Shown here: one piece after another, positions 11,878-21,228 of the stretch
Layout of the letters: every line of letters starts with the position of its first letter
Position numbering within the stretch: the stretch's first letter is position 1
Assembly: GCA_001566745.1 (NCBI GenBank)
Contig: KQ964558.1
Span: 20,776-51,802, forward strand
Direction: 5' to 3'
DNA: 31,027 nt
From: Conidiobolus coronatus NRRL 28638
Lineage: Eukaryota > Entomophthoromycota > Entomophthoromycetes > Entomophthorales > Conidiobolaceae
The notes under the pieces: generated by a model
Seen by the model: only the letters and a program-made list of their open reading frames with translations
Told to the model about the DNA's origin: nothing
Database searches by the model: none
Position numbers and translations under genes: made by a program

Positions 11878-12137
11878 TGAGTGATTCTGGTTAAAGCGAG
11901 GAAAATTTGTCCAAAAATTTTTATAGGGTGAGTTTATAATTTTTCAATTATTATAATATATAGAATATTAAGGAACGACATTTTTTAGATATTGTTGGTA
12001 ATATAGTATTTCAATTTATTATTTTGAAGTTTTGTTTTTTAAATAATGGATTTATAACATAATAACTAGCTTGATTTAAAGTAAAAATTTTGAACAGAGC
12101 CCACACAAATATAAATCAAATTAACTAGAACCTCTCA
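11878..12137. mobile_element. MITE-like element, copy 1 of 3
   Basis: A 260-bp non-coding element related to those at 22950 and 28127. The ends are inverted repeats: the left end starts TGAGTGATTCTGGTTAA and the right end, read on the minus strand, starts TGAGAGGTTCTAGTTAA. Conserved sub-terminal blocks follow: (C)AAAAATTTTTATA on the left and AAATTTTGAACAGAG on the right. TA flanks both sides (11876-11877 and 12138-12139), fitting a Tc1/mariner-type TA target, though TA is common here by chance. It has no coding capacity and lies directly outside the left arm of the inverted SDR/tRNA duplication. Confidence 0.7.
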
Positions 12138-12686
12138 TATAATATATTATGTATGCTATATATTTAAAAACAAGCTGTTAATTTGATCCGGACTAAAAGT
12201 AAGTGATATTTTCAATATAAAAGCAAATTGACTTGAATTACGTCATAGGGTTACAAATTTAATAACAAAGTTGCGCTTTATTAGTAAATTTTAGTTTGTA
12301 CTCCGACCATAAATATCGGTAGAGTTTATAATAAAAAATAATCATAACGTGTATATTTTTCCAAAGATAATTCTAAATATAATTAAACTAATTATTGGGT
12401 ATTTTAATATATGAAAAATTCTAGTGTTTGCTAACTAAAATGACACTATTAATATATTATTAATAAAAATATATCAATATCTAGTTTTTGAGTCTGCATA
12501 TATAATGAATATCATCAAGTGGCCAAAAAAATTATTGTCATATTGTCAAAGATAAAATTAAACTTTAACAAATAAATTTATTCCTTAAATTAAATCCAAA
12601 ATTAAAAGTTAATCCAATTAATATGTAAATTACCTTAATTAGTAACAAACCCTCAACTTGAGTTAATTTGTAATAAAATTTAGGAT

Positions 12687-12701
12687 CGGATTTTTAGTCC
12701 G
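12687..12701 (+). promoter_or_regulatory. CGG-N9-CCG palindrome upstream of SDR copy 2
   Basis: CGGATTTTTAGTCCG lies about 60 nt upstream of the TATA box, preceded by a TTAATTTGTAATAAAATTTA block. The same arrangement stands upstream of copies 3c (18067) and 7c (24694, N10). Inverted CGG/CCG triplets are the classic target form of fungal Zn2Cys6 regulators; binding here is inference. In copies 2 and 3c the conservation is partly explained by recent duplication. Confidence 0.45.
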
Positions 12702-12759
12702 CCAAAAGTTCAAATAATAAATAAATCATTTATAAAGTATCCGACAAGTAAGTTGAAGG

Positions 12760-12768
12760 TATATAAAT
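12760..12768 (+). promoter_or_regulatory. TATA box of SDR copy 2
   Basis: TATATAAAT lies 68-76 nt before the former ATG; the surrounding GGTATATAAATGACA is nearly identical to that of copy 4c. Confidence 0.55.
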
Positions 12769-12835
12769 GACATTAAGCTCTCAAAGATGAAGTAAATATC
12801 AAATAAAATAACTTAATAACATAACTAAAGTCAAA

Positions 12836-13777
12836 ATGGATAAAATATCATTTATGAGTTTACTTAAAGAAAGTCGTATGAAGTTTACCATCAAACCTAA
12901 AGATTTATCTGGAAAAACAGTTTTATTGACTGGAGGAAATGAAGGTAAAACTCTCTTAATTAATATTTAACAATTTTACTAACTTTGAATTTTAGGAATT
13001 GGTTTCAACACAGCTATTCAGCTAGCCAAAATGAATGCTGAAATTATTATTGCTAGTCGTAACAAAGATAAATCCATCAAAGCAGTCGAAGAAATTAAAA
13101 AAGCTAGTGGTAATGATAAAATTAGCTATAGGATTTTAGATTTGGGTAGTATTCAAGGCGTCAAGGATTTTGCCGAAGATTTCAAGAAGGACTATTCTAA
13201 ATTAGACTTATTGATTAATAATTCTGGTGCAACTTTCATGAACTATGGATTAACAAAAGATGGATTGGAACAAACTCTACACATAAATCATATTGGAGGA
13301 TTCATTCTCACTTTATCATTATTGCCAATAATTGAAAAAGCTGACAGTCCAAGAATTATTAACCTATCCTGACCCCAAAGAGTACAGCTTTATGAAGGAG
13401 TACGCCAAATCCAAATTAATGAATGTCTTATTCACAAAAGAACTCTCCAAAAGATTAGCTAAAAAGAATATCATAGTTGCTGCAGTACATCCAGGGGTTG
13501 TTAAAAGTAACCTTGGAAGAGATGGTGTTAAGAATCCAATACTCAAATTCTTCTTCAATGTGCTAATATCTATTTTTCTGGATTATTCGCTAGAAGTGGA
13601 GAGGAGGGAGCCAAAACTACTGTGTTTACAGCTGTTGACGATTCTGTAGTAACTGGTGAGTATTATGACTCTTGTAAGGTTGGCGAAGTTCAAGAGCAAG
13701 CGCTTGATGAGAAATTGCAGTTGCAATTGTGGGAGGAATCTGCTAAGTTGACAGGCTTTAATCCTAATATTGTTTAA
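12836..13777 (+). pseudogene. SDR gene copy 2, broken by a ~104-nt deletion and a 1-nt frameshift
   Basis: Otherwise well-preserved copy of the SDR family, closest to copy 4c (16888-17932). Exon 1 is 12836-12944, intron 1 is 12945-12995 (TACTAAC branch site), and exon 2 starts at 12996. The TGGNEGIG cofactor motif, LINNSG and SKSK (of YxxxK) are present. At 13370 the reading frame meets TGA because the end of exon 2, all of intron 2 and the first part of exon 3 are missing. The sequence jumps from the NLS motif to the PDPKEYS region of exon 3. A second lesion near 13575 is one T lost from a T run (five T here, six in copy 4c), which breaks the frame before ARSGEEGAK. From exon 2 start to stop, the copy is 782 nt against 887 nt in copy 4c. 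Both lesions would have to be repaired to give an enzyme. The T-run lesion alone could be a sequencing error; the deletion is not easily one. Confidence 0.9.
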
Positions 13778-14239
13778 TCTATTACTATTATAATTTAATT
13801 TAATTTAATTTCTTTATGTCAATATATATTTTTGCAGTAAATAAACATAATATTTTTGTTACTATTAAACTTGCTCATAAAATATTTTATTGTTATTTAT
13901 AGTAATATTTATAATATTAAATACTTACTAATTTAACTTTTGTATTTATTTCTCAATATACTACAGTGCTATAGTATATTTGCTTGTATCTAGTTAGTTT
14001 TTAAAATAAATTTCATATCAAAAATGGTAAAAATATTAATTTTAATAAGTTAAAAATCATGGCTTTATTACTTGTAAAAAAGAAAGCTATTATAGTATGA
14101 TATTGGTATAGGTATATTACCAACTAATTAGTAATAACTAATGATTAGTATAATCAAAAAGTATAACTAAAAATTTTATAAATCAATTCTGGAATCTAAA
14201 TAATTATAGACGACAATACCAGAAAGTTAATTATGATAA

Positions 14240-14307
14240 GCCGTATTAGTATAATGATAGAGTACTCTCATCCAAGTAAGTAGCTTGAATTCAATTCCCA
14301 ATTGGCA
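14240..14307 (+). pseudogene. tRNA-Gly pseudogene
   Basis: Aligns along its length with the intact tRNA-Gly at 16343-16414 (minus strand): shared TTAGTATAATG in the D-arm region, TACTCTC then ATCCAAGTAAGT around the anticodon, and TTCAATTCCCA in the T arm. The acceptor stem no longer pairs well (GCCGTAT against ATTGGC), two T-stem pairs are lost, the anticodon loop is one base short and the B box is mutated. Many changes are G to A or C to T. It lies 463 nt after SDR copy 2 on the same strand, the same relation as the intact tRNA to SDR copy 4c. Confidence 0.75.
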
Positions 14308-15067
14308 TATTATACATCTAATATCAATTGTCACTATATACTTAATGATCCAAAACTAAAAATAATATCGAAAAATTACAAAACATAATAAATAAAATAC
14401 TTAATAAATATATCTTTGTTTAGTTTTAATATTTTATGTCCGGAGTAATAAAGTTAATTAAAATCCGAGATTAAAGTCAACAACATCCCGAAATTTCTTA
14501 TTAAAGTTGAATAATTATTATGGTCAGTGTATGCGAGATCCAGTTCCGCATTGATATAAAAAAGGAGATAGATATATGCTATGTAATATATTAGAATATA
14601 TAATGTCAAAGTTACAGCAATTAAATTGTCATTAAAATCATTGTATTAGCCTAAAGCTGAATCCAGTCAATAGCGTAAATTCGATTTTTAGATTGGTTTA
14701 AAGCAAATAGGCTTATTCGATTAGTAAAAGTTTTAATGTTGTTATAGTAATAGGCTTATGAAATTATTTATATGATATGAATATTGATTATATTAGTTAG
14801 ATAATAACGTTTAAAAAATTATTTTTGCATAATCTGTATTATAAAATTTATTCTTATAGAGTATTGTTAATTTATGTATTATAAACAACTTAATTAAACC
14901 ACAAATCAATTAAGACACATCAATTTACTTAATTTATCTAGCAAAACTCGCTATTTTTTCCAAAAATAAATAGTTATCCTGCAAAAAATCCCGAAAAAAC
15001 TTCAAGTTAATAGCAAAATTGAAAATATTAATTACTATCTTGAGTAGAGTTAATGCAAATGGAAAAG
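14308..15067. other. spacer between the two tRNA/SDR units
   Basis: Centre of the inverted arrangement, left of SDR copy 3. No exon, RNA gene or repeat is supported. Confidence 0.5.
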
Positions 15068-15075
15068 TATATAAG
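15068..15075 (+). promoter_or_regulatory. TATA box of SDR copy 3
   Basis: TATATAAG lies 50-57 nt before the ATG. The CGG-N9-CCG element of other copies is not seen here. Confidence 0.55.
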
Positions 15076-15124
15076 AGATTCTATGTAAGCTAAAAAATAT
15101 ATCAAATTAAAGATATAAATCAAA

Positions 15125-16161
15125 ATGGATAAAATATTCAACTTTTACACCCTTAAAAGAGCTTATATGAAGTTCAATGTAAAATCTAAAGATTTAACAG
15201 GAAAGGTTATTTTATTGACTGGAGGCAATGAAGGTACTTTTATTTACCAATAAATTTAATTTTACTAATTTGCAATTATAGGGATAGGATATCACACTGC
15301 TATTCAACTAGCCAAAATGAACGCTGAAATTATTATTGCTAGTCGTAACAAAGATAAATCCATCAAAGCAGTTGAAGAAATTAAAAAAGCTAGTGGAAAT
15401 GATAAAATTAGCTATAGAATTTTAGATTTGGGTAGTATTCAAGGCGTCAAAGATTTCGCAAAAGATTTTATGAAAGATTACTCTAAACTAGACTTATTAA
15501 TAAATAATTCTGGTGCTACTTTTGCTAGTTATGGAGTAACTAAGGATGGATTCGAAAGAACTTTTCATGTGAATCACTTGGGTCCTTTTATCCTTACTTT
15601 ATCTTTGTTACCAATCATTGAAAAAGGAGATAGTCCAAGAATTGTTAATTTGTCCAGTGCTGGTAATTTACATCGCTTCAAGATATTAAAATACTAACCA
15701 AATAATTAGCTCACAAATTTTCAAAACTCAACTTAACTCAAGACTTAACCCCAGACCCCTCAAAATATAGCGCCGTATCCCAATACTCCAAGTCTAAGCT
15801 TATGAATATATTATTCACCAAAGAACTTGCTAAAAGATTAGCTCAAAAGAACATCATAGTGGCTGCAGTGCATCCCGGTTTTGTAAAATCTAATTTAGCC
15901 CAAGGAAATATTGAAAACCCTATATTTAAGGTAATTGTTAGTATTGTTATGTTTTTTGTTACTTTGGTGCTAGCTAGAGGTGGGGAGGAGGGAGCAAAAA
16001 CTACCGTATTTGCGGCAGTTGATGATTCTATTAAAACTGGAGAGTATTATGACGCTTGTAATGTGGGGGAAGTTCAACCTCAGGGTCATGATAAGCATTT
16101 GGCATTACAATTGTGGGAGGACTCAGCTAAATTGGCGGAATTGGATCCTAATATTATTTAA
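15125..16161 (+). CDS. short-chain dehydrogenase/reductase, retinol-dehydrogenase-like (copy 3)
   Basis: Intact SDR of 313 residues in three exons: 15125-15233, 15282-15662 and 15710-16161. The introns are 48 and 47 nt, GT-AG, with TACTAAT and TACTAAC branch sites, both phase 1. Predicted NAD(P)-dependent oxidation or reduction of a hydrophobic alcohol, aldehyde or ketone; the substrate is unknown. Motifs: cofactor TGGNEGIG at 32-39; SRN at 57-59, an arginine position that often favours NADP(H); NNSG at 111-114 in place of the usual NNAG; active-site Asn134 in VNHLG; Ser161-Ser162 in NLSSAAH; catalytic Tyr189 and Lys193 in YSKSK. The C-terminal block (EEGAKT through the SAK motif after LW) follows the RDH11-14 and WWOX-like pattern. 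There is no cleaved signal peptide. A hydrophobic stretch around 230-245 could mediate membrane association. The start is set by TATA spacing and the TCAAAATGGATAAA context shared with copies 2, 4c and 6. Confidence 0.9.
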
Positions 16162-16332
16162 TTAGAGACTATATTAATTATATTGCTATTTTTTATTAGC
16201 TAATAATAAAAGTTTCCATATGAGTATTAACATAAAATTAGAATTTTTAAATAGTGATTTATATATTTTAATAATTAACTTTTATATTCTAATAATAAAA
16301 ATAGTTATATCATGATTTAAAAAATAAAACTT

Positions 16333-16337
16333 AAAAA
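16333..16337 (-). terminator. RNA polymerase III terminator of tRNA-Gly
   Basis: A run of five T on the minus strand begins six bases after the tRNA 3' end, the standard pol III stop signal. Confidence 0.6.
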
Positions 16338-16342
16338 GTTAA

Positions 16343-16414
16343 TGCGCTAGCTGGGAATCGAACCCAGACCACTTGCTTGGAAGGCGAGTATTCTAACCAT
16401 TATACTACTAGCGC
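16343..16414 (-). tRNA. tRNA-Gly (anticodon TCC)
   Basis: A 72-nt cloverleaf with discriminator A and no encoded CCA. The acceptor stem is a perfect 7-bp match (GCGCTAG with CTAGCGC). The T stem is perfect (CTGGG, loop TTCGATT, CCCAG). The anticodon loop CTTCCAA gives TCC, reading GGA and probably other GGN codons. The anticodon stem CTCGC/GCAAG has one C-A mismatch, and the D stem is weak, as in other eukaryotic tRNA-Gly(TCC). The B box GGTTCGATTCC is a perfect consensus and the A box is TAGTATAATGG. It lies between the convergent SDR genes at 15125 and 16888c and has a decayed twin at 14240. Confidence 0.93.
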
Positions 16415-16887
16415 TTGTGATATTATTTTATTCAATATTCTCATGTTATAACCAATTTTTTAGATTCAATAATGGATTTAATAAAAATTTGAATAAAAAT
16501 TTGCAATTATCTTAAATACATTTGTTTTTTCTTTTATCTTTTGATCTATTAAGCATTATCTATTATTAATTATTGTAATTTTATATTTTAATAAATCTAT
16601 AGATACTTTTCTTTATTTATTAATAACTATATAATATATTTTAACTTATTAAAATTTTAATTTTTAATATCAAGTTCGCTAGATAATATAAAATCAACAT
16701 AGCACCTTTATTATATGCAAGAAATAAATAAGAAAGTTAAATTAAAAATAATTTAATATTATAAATTCTGTCGTATATCAATATAAACCAATTTATGACT
16801 AAGTTTAATAATAGTAAAAAATATTAGGTTTATTGTTACAAGAATATATATATCGATATAAAAGAGTTAAGTTAGAATAATAACAGA

Positions 16888-17932
16888 TTAAACAATATTA
16901 GGATTCAAGCCTGTCAACTTAGCAGACTCTTCCCACAGCTGTAACTGCAACTGCTCATCAAGCGCTTGCTCTTGAACTTCTCCAACTTTACAAGCGTCAT
17001 AGTACTCCCCAGTCACTACGGAATCGTCAATGGCGGTAAACACAGTAGTTTTAGCCCCCTCCTCTCCACTTCTAGCGAATATTCCAGAAAAAATAAACAT
17101 TAACGAATTTAAGATGAAGTTGAGTATTGGATTTTCGACACTGTCTCGCGCAAAGTTAGAATTAACAAATCCTGGATGAACTGCAGCAACTATGATATTC
17201 TTATGAGCTAGTCTTTTGGAAAGCTCTTTTGTGAATAAGACATTCATTAATTTGGATTTGGAATATTCCTTCATAAAGTTGTAATCTTTAGGGCTTGGGT
17301 TCAAATCTTGGGGTAGATGAAGCTTTTCAAAATTGTGAGCTAAATTAAGTTTTGTAAGTATATTATATTACATTATAGTGTAGTGTTATTTACCTTCGCT
17401 AGACAAGTTAATAATTCTTGCATTGTCAGCTTTTTCGATTATTGGTAATAATGATAAAGTAAGAATGAACCCTCCAACATGATTAACATGTAAGGTTTGC
17501 TCTAATCCATCTTTTGTTAATCCATAATTCATGAAAGTTGCACCAGAATTATTAATCAATAAGTCTAATTTAGAATAATCCTTCTTGAAATCTTCGGCAA
17601 AATCCTTAACTCCTTGAATACTACCCAAATCTAAAATTCTATAGCTAATTTTATCATTTCCACTAGCTTTTTTAATTTCTTCAACAGCTTTGATGGATTT
17701 ATCTTTGTTACGACTAGCAATGATAATTTCAGCGTTCATTTTGGCTAGTTGGATAGCTGTGTTGAAACCAATTCCTAAAATTATAAAGTTAGTAAAATTG
17801 TTAAATATTATTTAAGAATGTACCTTCATTTCCTCCAGTCAATAAAACTGTTTTACCAGATAAATCTTTAGATTTTATAGTAAACTTCATACGGCCATCT
17901 CTAAATAAGTTCATAAATGATACTTTATCCAT
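16888..17932 (-). CDS. short-chain dehydrogenase/reductase, retinol-dehydrogenase-like (copy 4)
   Basis: Intact 313-residue SDR on the minus strand. Exons are 17824-17932, 17394-17774 and 16888-17339; introns of 49 and 54 nt, phase 1, the first with a TACTAAC branch site. Exon lengths equal those of copy 3. Cofactor motif TGGNEGIG at 32-39, NNSG at 111-114, Asn134, Ser161-Ser162 in NLSSEAH, and Tyr189/Lys193 in YSKSK are all present, so activity is expected. The likely reaction is NAD(P)-dependent interconversion of a lipophilic alcohol and carbonyl; the substrate is unknown. It is the intact partner of broken copy 2 and shares its promoter, including a CGG-N9-CCG element and a TATATAAATG box. 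It converges on SDR copy 3 with the tRNA between. An in-frame ATG at residue 15 (MKF) is conserved in copies 2-7 but is less likely to be the start. Confidence 0.9.
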
Positions 17933-18000
17933 TTTGACTTTAGCTTTGTTATTAAGTTATATTATTTGATATTTATTTCATCTTCGAGACCTTTCTGTCA

Positions 18001-18008
18001 TTTATATA
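18001..18008 (-). promoter_or_regulatory. TATA box of SDR copy 4
   Basis: TATATAAA on the minus strand, 69-76 nt before the ATG, in the same surroundings as that of copy 2. Confidence 0.55.
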
Positions 18009-18066
18009 CCCTCAGCTTATCTTTCGGATGCTTTATAAATGATTTATTTATTATTTGAACTTTTAG

Positions 18067-18081
18067 CGGACTAAAAATCCG
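18067..18081 (-). promoter_or_regulatory. CGG-N9-CCG palindrome upstream of SDR copy 4
   Basis: Reads CGGATTTTTAGTCCG on the minus strand, identical to the element upstream of copy 2, about 60 nt upstream of the TATA box. Candidate Zn2Cys6 regulator site by form only. Confidence 0.45.
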
Positions 18082-18599
18082 ACCCTAAATTTTATTACAA
18101 ATTAATTTAAATTGAGTGTTTGTTACCTATTTAGGCTATTTAATCTTTAATTGGATTAAAGTTTTAATTTTGGATTTAAATTTGGGAATAAATTTATTAA
18201 TAATGGATTTTTTTGCATTATAGACAATATAACAATTATTTTTTTTGGTTATTTGGTGATACTCTATAATGTGGTGGCTAGAAAACTAGATATTGATATG
18301 CTTTTAATAATATATTAGTAATATCATATATTTAACTAACACTTGAGTTTTTCATATTTTAAAACACTCAATAATCAACTTAATTATATTTAGAATTACC
18401 TTAAGAAAAATATGCATTGTTTAATTATTTTTTATTATTAATCCTAGACAATATTTTATAGGTCGGATTCCGACTAAAATCTACTAATAATGCGCAACTG
18501 AGCTACTAATTTGCAACCTTACAATGTAATTAAAGTCGTTCTATTTTTATATTAAAAATATCCCTTATCTGATAGTTCAAATTAAGCTAAAGATTATTA

Positions 18600-19018
18600 T
18601 ATACTATAAGCTATAAAATAAAAATTTAAAATAAAACATAATTCCTTGATAAATGCAATAGATAATATGGTTAACTGCTATTTAGATATTTTAAAAAATT
18701 ATAAAAGCAATTACAAGTTATTTGCCAATTTTATATTGAGGTTATCATGACTATATATGATTCTATTATTAAATTGTTCTAATCTTATGGTTATTTGAAT
18801 ATATTAAATATAATAATTATTTTTAATTTTTATACTTATAAGAATAAATGAATTAAAAGCTTTGGATTATAGATGAAAATGTTAGTATATTAGTATTAAA
18901 TGTTAAATATGGCATTTATTTTTAATTGAGATCTAGCATTATTCTATATAAGTTAATAAGTATTAGAGCTATTTATTATATAATATTTATATAGTTAAAA
19001 TATCATAAAAATAATCAA
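18600..19018. other. spacer between SDR copies 4 and 5
   Basis: No gene seen. The part nearest 19018 is similar to the DNA after the pseudogene at 10439-11478, so it is 3' flank of the duplicated unit. A 13-bp perfect palindrome GTCGGATTCCGAC lies just left of this stretch at 18462-18474, inside the right duplication arm. Confidence 0.5.
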
Positions 19019-20021
19019 TTAAACGATATCAGGATTTAAACCAGCTATCTTTGCTGACTCATTCCATAATTGTAATGCTAAATCCTCATCATAACCTTGA
19101 GGCTGAACTACTCCGACGGCGCAAGCATCATAATATTCGCCAGATTTTACAGAATCGTCTATAGCTGCAAATACAGTGGTTTTAGCACCTTCTTCACCGC
19201 TTCTAGCGAATAAAGTAGATGCAATATTCATAGCCGAATTAAATAAAAAATTGAACACTGGATTATTTACACTATTTCTACCAAATTGTGACTTGACGAA
19301 CCCGGGATGAACAGCAGCTACTATTACATTCTTATTAGATAATCTTTTAGCTAGTTCCTTTGTAAATAATATATTCATTAACTTGGATCTTGAGTATTCC
19401 CTCATACCACTATACTCTTTTGGCTTTGGGGAAAGGCTAACAGGTAGTTCGATTTTCTCCTTAGTATGAGCTATAGCATTTATATGAGCATATAATTTAT
19501 ATTAGTGTATATATAATATTACCATCGCTAGATAAATTTATAATTCTAGGATTTTCAGCTTTTTCAATAATATCCAATAATGATAGCGTAAGTATAAAAG
19601 GACCTAAATGATTAATATGTATTGTTTGTTCCAATCCATCTTGAGTTTCGCCATAGCTCATGAAAAGACCACCAGAGTTATTGATAAGTAAATCCAATCG
19701 GGAGTAGTCCTTCTTGAAATCTTCTGCAAAATCTTTGACACCTTGGATACTACTCAAATCCAAGATTCTATAACCAATTTTATCGTTGCCACTGAGATTT
19801 TTAATATTTTCAACAGCTTTGATAGATTTTTCCTTATTACGACTAGCTATAATAACTTCAGCGTTCATTTTAGCTAACTGAATAGCTGTATGATATCCGA
19901 TGCCTATAATAATATCTTTAATAAATTTCTACGGTTGCTCAACTATTAATGTACCTTCATTCCCCCCTGTTAATAAAACAATTTTACTTGATAAATCTTT
20001 AGGTTTTATATTAAACTTCAT
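19019..20021 (-). CDS. short-chain dehydrogenase/reductase with shortened N-terminus (copy 5)
   Basis: Reads as a 299-residue SDR on the minus strand. Exons are 19955-20021, 19523-19903 and 19019-19470; introns of 51 and 52 nt, phase 1. All core motifs are present: TGGNEGIG at 18-25, NNSG, an Asn in INHLG, NLSSDAH, and the catalytic pair in YSRSK (Tyr175, Lys179). The upstream MDK start of the sister genes is lost: the matching site lacks ATG, an insertion shifts the frame, and a TAA sits directly before the ATG used here. Translation must therefore begin at the conserved internal methionine (MKF), dropping about 14 residues before the Rossmann fold. Intron 1 lacks a clear TACTAAC. The gene may be functional or at the start of decay. 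The 5' half of its exon 2 is nearly identical in DNA to that of copy 7. Function as for copies 3 and 4; substrate unknown. Confidence 0.8.
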
Positions 20022-20111
20022 TTATCTCTTTTTAATGAGTTCAATTCTGAATACTTAATATTTTTATTTTTTAATGATAATTCAGTTTTTTTTCTATCTT
20101 CAAACAACTAG

Positions 20112-20119
20112 TATTTATA
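20112..20119 (-). promoter_or_regulatory. TATA box of SDR copy 5
   Basis: TATAAATA on the minus strand, 91-98 nt before the ATG now used but at normal spacing from the lost upstream start near 20066. Confidence 0.5.
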
Positions 20120-20120
20120 C

Positions 20121-21080
20121 ATCTTTTATTTTCGCACTAAGCTAAATAAAGTTAATTTCATTTTTAAATATTTTATTAAAAAGGGAATTTATTGGTTCAA
20201 ATAGGGTTTTAAACTATGTGAGTTGTAATTTGAATGGTTTCAGAATGAAAATATAATAAACTGTAAAATTACTATTTAGATGATGAAATATGAGCATAGA
20301 ATAATGTTCACTCTTGATTTAGCAAATAAACTAGAGCCAGAATAATATATTTACGTAATATATTGTAGAATAGCTCAAGGAAAATTCTGGAGGACAATAG
20401 TACTCAAAAATTCAATTTACTTGCTATTACTTTAAATCAATCTATTTAATGATTACTCAAGCTTTCTGAACATGCACTCTATTATAACGAGTCTAAAATA
20501 TTTTGAAAAGTTATATAGATAATTTTGAAGTTTTTTCATGAGCTATATTTCTTTTTGATATTGTATATCGTATTAGTCAATATCACATAGATTTATCATA
20601 TAAATATACATTCAGTTTTACCAATAGATCGCACATATGAGCTTTTATTTTATTATTTATATGCAATATAATAATTAATCTAATATTTAAATATATATCT
20701 AAATACTTATTATATAACTAATTGAGTTGTTATACTCAAAGAATAATATTTTATAAAAAATTTTGAATCAAGTTTTCCATTGTTTATAATTCTTATACTT
20801 TTTTTGTCTAACAAAATGCTCATCTCCGAGTTCAGTTTTGAGATATTACTTATGATTTCATTATTTGAGTTTTTAATTTTCAATTTGTATAATAGATTAT
20901 ATCAAGTCTATTGATGCCAGATAAAAAATATAAAAAGTTTTTTGAATAACATTACCTAATATATATTTAAGACCTTATACAAACAAAAAATTTTCTCAAG
21001 TATTTACAGGTACAATTAATAGGAACTTAATTAAACCCACTAAAACGCTTAGATAATAACATTTATCAAATTTGGTTAGA
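20121..21080. other. spacer between divergent SDR copies 5 and 6
   Basis: About 1 kb of AT-rich DNA between two genes transcribed away from each other. No exon, RNA gene or MITE copy is seen. Confidence 0.5.
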
Positions 21081-21112
21081 TTAAATTTGTAATAAAATTT
21101 ATATAAATCCGA
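21081..21112 (+). promoter_or_regulatory. conserved upstream box of SDR copy 6
   Basis: TTAAATTTGTAATAAAATTT followed by a TCCGA sequence resembles the block upstream of copies 2, 4c and 7c, but the CGG half of the palindrome is not present. It may be a degenerate form of the same element. Confidence 0.35.
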
Positions 21113-21167
21113 CAAGTTACTAGCGCATTTAACAAACATCAAGTAAGAATTTATGCAAATAGATTAG

Positions 21168-21175
21168 TATAAAAG
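21168..21175 (+). promoter_or_regulatory. TATA box of SDR copy 6
   Basis: TATAAAAG lies 54-61 nt before the ATG. Confidence 0.55.
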
Positions 21176-21228
21176 CGATGAAGTTCTATTCTGGACTTGA
21201 ATTTAATAAAAAAAATTAATAAATCAAA

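Larger units (their letters stand above)
12150..14307 (+). repeat. left arm of a large inverted SDR + tRNA-Gly duplication
   Basis: This arm matches 16343-18590 in inverted orientation. Similarity is visible upstream of the gene (blocks at about 12190-12330, 12365-12400 and 12460-12490), through the promoter, the whole gene and the 3' flank (AATAAACATAATATTTTT and TTTTAATAAGTTAAAA blocks). It ends in a tRNA-Gly-like sequence about 460 nt after the stop codon. In this arm both the SDR gene and the tRNA are broken; in the other arm both are intact. The boundaries are read by eye and are approximate. Confidence 0.75.
16343..18590 (-). repeat. right arm of the inverted SDR + tRNA-Gly duplication
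   Basis: Inverted counterpart of 12150-14307. It contains intact tRNA-Gly, intact SDR copy 4c and its promoter, with recognisable similarity to about 18590. Non-coding parts have diverged clearly (many substitutions and small indels), so the duplication is not very recent. SDR copy 3 lies in the roughly 2-kb interval between the arms. Confidence 0.75.

Noticed and set aside
13364-13558. Minus-strand frame inside SDR copy 2
   Set aside because: Antisense shadow of exon 3 of the plus-strand SDR pseudogene.
15980-16165. Second plus-strand frame at the 3' end of SDR copy 3
   Set aside because: Out-of-frame overlap with the true exon 3, which has conserved SDR residues.
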